Source: Pseudomonas sp. UMAB-08
GTDB taxonomy: Bacteria; Pseudomonadota; Gammaproteobacteria; Pseudomonadales; Pseudomonadaceae
DNA: 47,768 nucleotides
NCBI RefSeq assembly: GCF_900095225.1
Contig: NZ_LT607440.1
Location: forward strand, 1 to 47,768
Direction: 5' to 3'
Below, piece after piece: positions 35,047 to 42,355 of the stretch. The translations under genes and the position numbers were made by a program. The notes under the pieces were generated by a model. The model searched no databases. It saw nothing but the letters and a program-made list of their open reading frames with translations, and was not told where the DNA came from. The stretch's first letter is position 1; each line of letters opens with the position of its first letter.

Positions 35047-37047
35047 TTAATGAACGGCTTTACGCGGCGCCGTTGGGTCTGCCGGTAGCGTGAACGTGCG
35101 TAAATCGATGGTCGGCGCAGTGTCGCCGCCCAGTCGATGATCGAGAACCAGCAACTTGGCGTGGGCCAGGCCCTGGCTCAGCTGGGTCAGGTATTGCTCC
35201 AGCAGAAATGCCTGGCCGGCATGGGCATACGCCTGGCGCTCAGCGCTAAAGCGTAAATCAGCCCCTTGCGCCGCAGCCAACACTTCGCGTGCACCGGCGG
35301 TGGCCTGGTCTTGCGCCACGCTGGCATTGAGCTGCGCCAGATTGGACTGCTCGCTCGCGGCACCGCGCTCCCGGGAAATCAACGCCTGAGCACTGATCTG
35401 TGCGGCTTGCACGCCATGGTAGGCATTGGCCGCACCGGCTGGCGGATGAATCGACTCGACCACGGTCGCGAGAATTTCCACGCCGCTGTCCAGCGCCTTC
35501 AGATCCGCTTGCACCGCATTACCAATGTCGGCGGACAGCGCAGCGCGTTGCTCGCCGAGTAACTGATCGAGGGTCCGCGAGGCAAAATCATGCACCAACA
35601 CCCGGCTCGCCGTGCTGCGAATCAACGTCGGCACGTCGGCGCTGTTGTAGGTCGCCGCCATCGCCGCCTGATCCGTCAGGCCAATGCGATAAACGAAGCG
35701 CACGTCCATGTTGACGATCTGGAAGCTCTGCTTCTGGGCAGAGGACCGGGTGCCGGACGGGTCACCTGTGCTGCTGGCGATCACCTGAGACTTTTCATTG
35801 ATATGGCTCGCGTCCCACAAGCGGTTGGCGCTCAGGGGCGCCGGGCCTTCTGCAGGCTCACGAACCTGTTCGGTAGCACTGCCCTCGGTGACACTGGTCG
35901 CCAACTCATGCACCACACCGTTTTCCACCGCCAGCACCCGACCGAACGGCCATGGCAACCCCGCGTGCAATCCAGGGCCGAACACCTCCACCGGCTTGCC
36001 AAAACGCTCGTAGATGCCGCGCCTCTGCATGGGGATTTCATGCACACCGGTCAGCATCCAGCCAAGCGCCAACACCACGCCCATGACCGGCAAAAAGGCG
36101 CGGCGCATGTAGGTAAACGCCCAAATTTGACGCAGATCGATGCCGAACCGATTGTGCAATTCATTCTGCAAGGCCAGCAACGGCTGCGGCGGCCAGCGCA
36201 GCAGTCCAGCCATAAAGCTCTGGGCCAACAGGCGCGGCTCGATACGCTCATTGCGCGGGCTGAACAAGGACATCAACGCACGCAGCAACAACTCCAGGGC
36301 CACCAGACCGGGCAATAGCCCCATCAGCACAGCAAGCCGCGCCGGCCAAAGGCGGTCGGGCGTCGAGAAGAACAGGCACAGCGCACTGAGCAGCAGGCAG
36401 GCAATCGCCACCCGCGTCAGTTGTGCCAAGGGCTCGGCTTCAGGCCATTCAGCCCGGAGTTCATGGCTCAGCTGACGCTCCAGCACCAGCAGCCCGAAAG
36501 CCAGCAGGAGGGTGATCCCCCCCGCTACGTTGCCTGTCGGCCCAAGGCTCGAACCCACAAGGTTCAAGTTCCAGACCATCTTTACGGCAAACATCGCCAG
36601 CAACGCCCAGCCGCCAAGCCACAACGTTGGCAAACCAACCTGGGTCAGCAGCGACGACCCACTGCCGCTGATCCGGCCCAGCAAGCGCTCGTACCAGCCG
36701 GGTGCCTGTTCCGGAACCGATTCGTCCTCTTCGGGGGGTTGCTCGACGACGCCCGCGCCCTGCTCCGCGCCCAGGGTCTTCGCGCGCCAACGGGCAATCC
36801 AGTAAGCCGACTGCAAACCCGCGACCACCAACCACAGGGCTGCGGCATTGTTGACCAGCACGGCCGACCACAATGAAGTGGACGAAAAAAGCATGACAAA
36901 CAACGCCAGGATAAAGGCGAACAGCCCCAAGCCTGCCAGGCCATAAGCCAGGCGCAACAAACGTCGGGCGTGAAACGCGGCTCTTTGAAAGCGCGGCAAG
37001 CCATCGAGGCCTGCACTTTCGACATCCAGATCAACCCGCATCGACAC
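35047..37047 (-). CDS. Large polytopic SPFH-domain protein (HflK-like)
   Basis: A 666-residue protein. Residues about 25-85, 130-190 and 205-265 hold five to six hydrophobic helices (GLFAFILALFVMLFSSTSLW, LWLGGWALLAMFAVKMVWNL), and about 310-330 another helix, after which comes an SPFH domain (MQRRGIYERFGKPVEVFGPG, YRIGLTDQAAMAATYNSADV) and a C-terminal coiled coil (ISRERGAASEQSNLAQLN). It is far longer than HflK because of the extra N-terminal membrane part. First gene of the four-gene operon; the GTG at 37047 has AAGG at good distance, while the ATG two codons later (37041) is an alternative. A Zur-like site lies about 100 bases upstream. Confidence 0.82.
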   Translation of the reverse strand: MSMRVDLDVESAGLDGLPRFQRAAFHARRLLRLAYGLAGLGLFAFILALFVMLFSSTSLWSAVLVNNAAALWLVVAGLQSAYWIARWRAKTLGAEQGAGVVEQPPEEDESVPEQAPGWYERLLGRISGSGSSLLTQVGLPTLWLGGWALLAMFAVKMVWNLNLVGSSLGPTGNVAGGITLLLAFGLLVLERQLSHELRAEWPEAEPLAQLTRVAIACLLLSALCLFFSTPDRLWPARLAVLMGLLPGLVALELLLRALMSLFSPRNERIEPRLLAQSFMAGLLRWPPQPLLALQNELHNRFGIDLRQIWAFTYMRRAFLPVMGVVLALGWMLTGVHEIPMQRRGIYERFGKPVEVFGPGLHAGLPWPFGRVLAVENGVVHELATSVTEGSATEQVREPAEGPAPLSANRLWDASHINEKSQVIASSTGDPSGTRSSAQKQSFQIVNMDVRFVYRIGLTDQAAMAATYNSADVPTLIRSTASRVLVHDFASRTLDQLLGEQRAALSADIGNAVQADLKALDSGVEILATVVESIHPPAGAANAYHGVQAAQISAQALISRERGAASEQSNLAQLNASVAQDQATAGAREVLAAAQGADLRFSAERQAYAHAGQAFLLEQYLTQLSQGLAHAKLLVLDHRLGGDTAPTIDLRTFTLPADPTAPRKAVH

Positions 37048-37408
37048 CCCAGACCTTGTTCAATAGTGAAGACAAACCGTCCATCAAAAACCGCCCCTTG
37101 CATCGACCCTGACGGCGTGTTGCCGGGCAACACTCTATGAACGTTACGATATAACAGAAATCGTGAAATTTTTGTCGACCGATTGCGCCTTTGCGGACAC
37201 GCTGACTTGAGCCTCACGCGTCGCCCCAATCATCCATCAATATCTCCCTCTGATAAGTAGATATCGATTTTTTTCACCCATTTTGCGAACCCACGGCCCA
37301 CTTTGTTATCTAGTAATGGGCAGTTCCATGCGGCCGAGGGCTTGATCGGGCGCATTTCCCACGCGTATGTGCAGGGCGGCACAGCATCACCTGAGAGGCT
37401 TCACCTTT
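37048..37408. other. 361-base divergent intergenic region (SPFH operon / opgD)
   Basis: No gene is seen. It holds the Zur-like box at 37142-37156, an AT-rich middle (37235-37280, with TAGATATCGA followed by seven T) that probably contains promoters for opgD, and the opgD ribosome binding site GAGAGG. I cannot assign -35/-10 boxes with confidence. Confidence 0.5.
37142..37156. promoter_or_regulatory. Zur-like box upstream of the SPFH-ATPase operon
   Basis: CGTTACGATATAACA matches the perfect Zur-type site at 26418-26432 at 12 of 15 positions, including the whole right arm TATAACA and GTTA of the left arm. It lies 95 bases upstream of the first operon gene (minus strand). Confidence 0.65.
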
Positions 37409-39028
37409 ATGAATCGCAGGAATCTTCTGAAAGCATCGTTGGCCCTGGCGGCCTATACCGGCTTGCCCGCTGCCGGGCTGTTTGCCGCGCGCGCCATGGC
37501 AGCCACGGCCGACGGCGAGATCGAGCATTTCGATTTCGAGGCCCTGCAAGCTCATGCCAAGCAACTGGCCGGCAACCCCTTCGTCGATACCAGCCAGCAA
37601 TTGCCGCCGACCTTGGCGAAGATGACCCCGCAGCAATTCAACGCCATCCAGTACGACCCCGCGCACTCACTGTGGAACGACATCAAGGGTCAACTGGATG
37701 TGCAGTTTTTCCATGTTGGCATGGGCTTCAAACAGCCCGTGCGCATGTACAGCGTCGACCCCCAAACCAAGGAGGCGCGCGAGGTGCACTTCCGTCCGCA
37801 GCTGTTCAACTACGAAAGCAGCGGTGTGGACAAGGCTCAGCTCAAGGGCGATCTGGGGTTTGCCGGCTTCAAGTTGTTCAAGGCACCAGAAATTGCGACT
37901 CACGACGTTTTATCATTCCTCGGTGCCAGCTACTTTCGCGCAGTCGACAGCTCCGGGCAGTACGGCCTCTCCGCTCGCGGCCTGGCCATCGACACCTATG
38001 CCAAGCGCAAGGAAGAATTCCCCAACTTCACCAAGTTCTGGTTTGAAACACCGATCAAGGACAATACCCGCTTCGTCGTCTACGCCCTGCTGGACTCCCC
38101 CAGCGCGACAGGCGCCTATCGCTTCGACATCGATTGCCAGGCCAGCCAGGTGGTCATGGCCATCGACGCGCACATCAATGCGCGGCAAGCCATCGAGCAA
38201 CTGGGGATCGCGGCGATGACCAGCATGTTCAGCTGCGGCACCCATGAACGGCGCATGTGCGACACCCTCCATCCCGAGATCCACGACTCCGACCGCCTGG
38301 CCATGTGGCGTGGCAACGGCGAATGGATCTGCCGCCCGCTGAACAACCCGGCCACCCTGCAATTCAACGCCTTTGCCGACAAAGACCCCAAAGGCTTCGG
38401 TCTGGTGCAGACCGATCACGAGTTCTCCAGCTATCAGGACACGGTGGACTGGTACAGCCGCCGGCCTAGCCTGTGGGTCGAGCCGACCACCGCGTGGGGC
38501 GAGGGCTCTATCGATCTGCTGGAAATCCCCACCACCGGCGAGACGCTGGACAACATCGTGGCCTTCTGGACACCGAAAGCCCCCGTCACTGCAGGGACTT
38601 CGCTCAACTTCGGCTACAAACTCTACTGGAGCGCCCTGCCGCCCGTTGGCACCCCGTTGGCCCGCGTACACGCTACTCGCTCAGGCATGGGCGGCTTCAT
38701 CGAGGGTTGGGCTCCAGGCGAGCATTACCCGGAAGTCTGGGCCCGCCGCTTTGCCGTTGACTTCACCGGCGGCGGTCTGGAAAGGCTGGCCGAGGGCACA
38801 GGAATCGAGCCAGTGATCACGGTATCCAGCGGCGAAGTGAAGGACTTCAACGTGCTGCTGATCCCGGACATCAAAGGCTACCGCATAACGTTCGACTGGT
38901 ACCCCAACAGCGACTCGGTCGCGCCGGTCGAGCTGCGTCTGTTCATTCGCACCCATGACCGGACACTGAGTGAAACCTGGCTTTATCAGTATTTCCCTCC
39001 CGCCGCCGACAAACGCCGCTATAACTAA
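37409..39028 (+). CDS. opgD: Periplasmic glucan biosynthesis protein D
   Basis: A 539-residue member of the OpgG/OpgD family that shapes osmoregulated periplasmic glucans. The N-terminus is a twin-arginine signal (NRRNLLKASLALAAYTGLPA), typical of OpgD rather than OpgG. The mature protein contains FDFEALQAHAKQLAGNPFVD, QFNAIQYDPAHSLWND, FLGASYFRAVDSSGQYGLSA and the late EGSIDLLEIPTTGETLDNIV segment, all conserved in the family. The ATG at 37409 begins the signal peptide, with GAGAGG about 11 bases upstream. It is monocistronic, closed by a strong terminator. Confidence 0.93.
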   Translation: MNRRNLLKASLALAAYTGLPAAGLFAARAMAATADGEIEHFDFEALQAHAKQLAGNPFVDTSQQLPPTLAKMTPQQFNAIQYDPAHSLWNDIKGQLDVQFFHVGMGFKQPVRMYSVDPQTKEAREVHFRPQLFNYESSGVDKAQLKGDLGFAGFKLFKAPEIATHDVLSFLGASYFRAVDSSGQYGLSARGLAIDTYAKRKEEFPNFTKFWFETPIKDNTRFVVYALLDSPSATGAYRFDIDCQASQVVMAIDAHINARQAIEQLGIAAMTSMFSCGTHERRMCDTLHPEIHDSDRLAMWRGNGEWICRPLNNPATLQFNAFADKDPKGFGLVQTDHEFSSYQDTVDWYSRRPSLWVEPTTAWGEGSIDLLEIPTTGETLDNIVAFWTPKAPVTAGTSLNFGYKLYWSALPPVGTPLARVHATRSGMGGFIEGWAPGEHYPEVWARRFAVDFTGGGLERLAEGTGIEPVITVSSGEVKDFNVLLIPDIKGYRITFDWYPNSDSVAPVELRLFIRTHDRTLSETWLYQYFPPAADKRRYN

Positions 39029-39047
39029 GTAATCAAGGGCAGGATTT

Positions 39048-39081
39048 AAGGCTGACGCTTGCAAACGCGTCAGCCTTTTTT
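39048..39081 (+). terminator. Rho-independent terminator after opgD
   Basis: AAGGCTGACGC, an 8-base loop, GCGTCAGCCTT, then a run of T (39076-39081). Confidence 0.92.
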
Positions 39082-39240
39082 ACACGTGTGTAAAATTTTA
39101 GAGCCATAGAGACCCTTTACTTCTGGTCTGCCGGTGCACTAAAAAACCACGTCAATTTTTCATCACCTATGTATTTCAATGACTTGAGACCATAAGCAAT
39201 TGCACCCAAGCGACGTCCGTTAAAAGATTGACGAATTGAT

Positions 39241-39269
39241 TTGACAGCACTCACAAGTGACGTTGATAT
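39241..39269 (+). promoter_or_regulatory. Sigma-70-like promoter for the exopolysaccharide pair
   Basis: Consensus -35 TTGACA (39241-39246) and TGATAT (39264-39269) with a 17-base spacer, about 137 bases before the ATG at 39406, which would leave a leader of roughly 130 bases. Confidence 0.5.
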
Positions 39270-39405
39270 ACCGCTAATTACCTCTCACATCACACCCGCC
39301 GTCCTCGATTGAACCCCATTAGTGGCTGTTCTACAGGCGGTAGCTTTGCCGTGCGCGATGGCGAACAAACATCCTTTATCTACGCGCTTCAGAGGGCAGC
39401 AAAAC

Positions 39406-40737
39406 ATGATGTCGAACTCCCCTTCCGCCTCAACTGAAAAGCCTTCGATCCTTTCATTCAACAAATCGACATTGGTCATCTGGGTGGCCATCAGCCTGAT
39501 CGTGGTCGAAACCTTCTCCGGCGCCCTACGCTATTACTTCGATATGGCGGGGATTTCCGCGCTGCTGTACCTGCCTAAAATGGGGTGTGCCGTGCTCTTC
39601 GCGCTGGAGCTGCTGACGTTCAAAACCTCGCGCCTGTTCTGGATCGGGTTGCTGTTACTGCTGTTGTCCAGTCAGTTGGCCCTCCTCCACGGCGCCAGCC
39701 TGAACAATGTGGGTTTCAGCCTGTTCGCCATCAGCCCGTTCCTGTTCGCGATGGTCTGCAGCGAGCACCTGATCAATCAAAAAAGCCTGTTAGGCAAGTG
39801 TGTCGCCCTGTGCCTGGTCGCCTCGGTGGTCGGCCTTCTTTTGGATAAATACACCACGGTGCCCTGGAAGGGTTACACCTACCAACTCGGATCGATTGAG
39901 CTGAGTGCCAACCGTGCCTGGACTGCGGACGACATCGATCGACTCGCCGGGTTTGCTCGGGTGTCCAACGTGTTGTCGATCATGATTGCGATCTTCAGTC
40001 TTTATCTGCTGATGTTCATCCGCTCCCGGATATTGTTCGCCGCAGTGTGTGTCGTGGCGTTTTTCAGCATTCTCCTGACCACCAGCAAAACCCCGACCGT
40101 GGCCTTTCTATTCACGCTTGGGCTGCTGGCCCTCATTCGCTACCGCTGGACCAGTGCGTGGATTTTCGTGATCGCCGTGTCGATGGGCGTAATTTTGCCC
40201 GCCATGGGGGTGATACACGACTTTGACCCCAATGCGGCCAGCAGCAACAGTGGCGGAGGCCTGGCCTCGTTTTATGATCGCCTGGTCAATACCTGGCCAC
40301 ACCTGATCATCCTGATCACCAATGAAGGCTGGAGCTGGCTGGGCGTGGGTTTCGGCATGTTCGGCAGTGCTGTCTTTGTGTCCCCGGTGCCGCATGCCGA
40401 TATGCTCGGCACATCGGACAATACCGCCGTTTATCTGTGGGCTATTTTCGGCTTTGCAGGGGTGTTCCTGTACATGCTGCAATTGCCGCTACTGTTCCTG
40501 CTGCGTGATTACTCGACAACCCGTATGGACCGCGCCTTGTTGGCCGTCACCTTTTGCATCTGCGTGATCAGTTGGACCACGGACATGTTCGAGGTCACCA
40601 TGTCCAACCTGTTTCTGGGGCTGGCCATCGGTCATACGCTGAACCGCACACTCAGCCCCCAAGACAACGCCAGCCCCGCACTGGCGCTCACGCCTCCCCT
40701 CGACACCCTGTCGTCTGCCCTGCCCGACCAGCGTTGA
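39406..40737 (+). CDS. O-antigen ligase/Wzy-like polysaccharide membrane protein
   Basis: A 443-residue inner-membrane protein with about ten to eleven hydrophobic helices and a large periplasmic loop near residues 270-335 (DFDPNAASSNSGGGLASFYD, the WSWLGVGFGMFGSAVF segment with the family-typical glycine pattern). This is the layout of O-antigen ligase/polymerase (Wzy_C/RfaL-like) proteins that join polysaccharide repeat units. The start at ATG 39406 (or 39409) has AGAGGG upstream; the frame is open to 39322 but with no similarity. The next gene, a secreted glycoside hydrolase, starts 8 bases later, so both probably act on one exopolysaccharide. Which polymer is not known. Confidence 0.78.
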   Translation: MMSNSPSASTEKPSILSFNKSTLVIWVAISLIVVETFSGALRYYFDMAGISALLYLPKMGCAVLFALELLTFKTSRLFWIGLLLLLLSSQLALLHGASLNNVGFSLFAISPFLFAMVCSEHLINQKSLLGKCVALCLVASVVGLLLDKYTTVPWKGYTYQLGSIELSANRAWTADDIDRLAGFARVSNVLSIMIAIFSLYLLMFIRSRILFAAVCVVAFFSILLTTSKTPTVAFLFTLGLLALIRYRWTSAWIFVIAVSMGVILPAMGVIHDFDPNAASSNSGGGLASFYDRLVNTWPHLIILITNEGWSWLGVGFGMFGSAVFVSPVPHADMLGTSDNTAVYLWAIFGFAGVFLYMLQLPLLFLLRDYSTTRMDRALLAVTFCICVISWTTDMFEVTMSNLFLGLAIGHTLNRTLSPQDNASPALALTPPLDTLSSALPDQR

Positions 40738-40745
40738 GAAGCCCA

Positions 40746-42044
40746 ATGAAAGCAAACGTTCGCCTCAGTATTTTCGTAGGCCTTATGGGCCTGCTGCTAA
40801 CCGGCACAACCCGCGCCGAAGACGTCTTCATCGTAGGGGTCGGCACCCACTTGATGGAGTCCCAAACCCTACAGAAACGCGCCCTGCAATCCGCCGCAGA
40901 TGCGGGCATCACGTCCGTGCGCGACGATGCCTTCTGGTCGACGGCCGAACCTGCGCGCAATCAGCTGCGTATCCTTCCGTCGTGGGAAACGTACCTCAAC
41001 GGCGCCAGAAACCTGCAGTTGAGCACCATGCTGATTTTTGGTTACGGCGCCGTTCCCTATGACGGCGCCAAGCCGCGTACGCCCAACGTCACAGCCGCCT
41101 ACCATAACTACATCGATTTCGTGAGTCGCCGGTTTGGAAACAGGGTCGATTTTTACGAAGTCTGGAACGAGTGGGACATGGAAGGCACGAAAGACCCGGC
41201 ATTGAGCACTGACTATGCCGCGCTGGCCAAAAGCGTCGTTCCCTGGGTTCGCAAAAACAATCCGCAAGCAAAAGTACTCGCCGGCGCCGTGACATCCAAA
41301 GGCATGCTCGACGGCTTCGTTGATCGCCTGATCGATGCCGGGACGCTGAACGAGGTGGACGGTCTGTCCCTGCATCCTTACGTGCATTGCATGAGCCTGG
41401 CGCGCAACACCCCTGAAAGCTGGGCCAACTGGATGCGAGGCTACGAAGCGCAAGTGCGTGACCGTGCCAAAAAAGCCGTTGCGATTTACCTGACTGAAAT
41501 GAGCTGGCCCAGTCACCAAGGCAACTGCGGGATCAGTGAAGCCAAACAATCGTCCTACCTCGCGCGCAGCTATTTCCTGGCGCGGACCATCCCCAATATC
41601 AAAGGGATGTGGTGGTATGACCTGCTCAACGACGGCCAGGACAAAGGCGAACAAGAACATAACTTCGGCCTGCTGCGACCGGACCTCCAGCCAAAACCCG
41701 CTTACAGCGTCCTCAAGGCCATCAGCCCGATACTGCGCGAATACACCTACGACGCCGACGCCAGCGTCCAGGCCGACGACGTCTACCTGCTCAACTTCCA
41801 CAAAGGCCCGGAGCGCGTCGTCGTCGCCTGGACAGCCAGCCGATCACGGCAGAAAAGCGTGCTCGGCAGCACCCAGCTCACAGGCAACGTTCAACTCATC
41901 GACACCGCAGCGCCAGGCAAAGGCCTGCATGACAGCGGCGAACCTTGGGCCTGCAATGCCTCCGGGTGCAGCGCGTCAGTGACCCTGAGCGACTTTCCGA
42001 AAATCATTCGATTGGGCACGACAAGCGTGGTGTCCAAACGCTGA
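40746..42044 (+). CDS. Secreted PslG-like glycoside hydrolase (GH39-type TIM barrel)
   Basis: A 432-residue exported enzyme with a Sec signal (MKANVRLSIFVGLMGLLLTGTTRA). The TIM-barrel start VGTHLMESQTLQKRALQSAA, the acid/base Glu142 in YEVWNEWD and the nucleophile candidate Glu251 in IYLTEMSWPS are placed as in clan GH-A enzymes; the residues GMWWYDLLNDG follow on strand eight. The C-terminal part (residues about 330-432) is a small beta domain with two Cys (WACNASGCSAS). PslG of P. aeruginosa, an endoglycosidase in Psl synthesis, is the nearest functional parallel I know. Co-transcribed with the membrane polymerase upstream and closed by two terminators. Confidence 0.83.
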   Translation: MKANVRLSIFVGLMGLLLTGTTRAEDVFIVGVGTHLMESQTLQKRALQSAADAGITSVRDDAFWSTAEPARNQLRILPSWETYLNGARNLQLSTMLIFGYGAVPYDGAKPRTPNVTAAYHNYIDFVSRRFGNRVDFYEVWNEWDMEGTKDPALSTDYAALAKSVVPWVRKNNPQAKVLAGAVTSKGMLDGFVDRLIDAGTLNEVDGLSLHPYVHCMSLARNTPESWANWMRGYEAQVRDRAKKAVAIYLTEMSWPSHQGNCGISEAKQSSYLARSYFLARTIPNIKGMWWYDLLNDGQDKGEQEHNFGLLRPDLQPKPAYSVLKAISPILREYTYDADASVQADDVYLLNFHKGPERVVVAWTASRSRQKSVLGSTQLTGNVQLIDTAAPGKGLHDSGEPWACNASGCSASVTLSDFPKIIRLGTTSVVSKR

Positions 42045-42082
42045 GTGTTCCGCCATTCGATATGAATTAACCCAGCCCCGAC

Positions 42083-42125
42083 AAAAATGCCCGGCAGACC
42101 GAAACGTCTGCGCGGGCATTTTTTT
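42083..42125 (+). terminator. Rho-independent terminator after the PslG-like gene
   Basis: AAAAATGCCCG and CGGGCATTTTT form the outer stem, GCAGAC/GTCTGC the inner stem, followed by seven T. The A-run at the left end could make it work on both strands. Confidence 0.92.
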
Positions 42126-42204
42126 GGGCGCAGAAAAATCCATACCGAACTCCAGCGCCCACTTTATTGTTTCTATTCCATTCAAATATCCCCCCCAACA
42201 ACCC

Positions 42205-42237
42205 AAAACCGCCGTTCTCACGAACAGCGGTTTTTTT
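42205..42237 (+). terminator. Second rho-independent terminator upstream of vgrG
   Basis: AAAACCGC/GCGGTTTT with an inner GTTC/GAAC, one internal mismatch, and seven T. It lies 80 bases after the first terminator. Confidence 0.88.
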
Positions 42238-42355
42238 GTTGGTCAACATTTCAGACCTTTCCTGCAACACGACACGGATTTGGCCTACAGACGATAAAAA
42301 ACCTTTCACCGAACATGCCTTGGACAACTCTTCTTACAAAAGCCAGGACAGCGGA

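Larger units (their letters stand above)
39029..39405. other. 377-base intergenic region before the exopolysaccharide pair
   Basis: It holds the opgD terminator (39048-39081), a long AT-rich stretch without any supportable gene, and a promoter-like TTGACA at 39241-39246. The AT content and length are unusual for this window and suggest a regulated promoter for the polymerase/hydrolase pair. Confidence 0.5.
42045..42355. other. 311-base intergenic region before vgrG
   Basis: It holds two successive terminators (42083-42125 and 42205-42237) and then about 118 bases of AT-rich leader before the vgrG ATG at 42356. The frame upstream of vgrG is open across the second terminator, but the family N-terminus starts at 42356. 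No other gene is seen. Confidence 0.6.
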
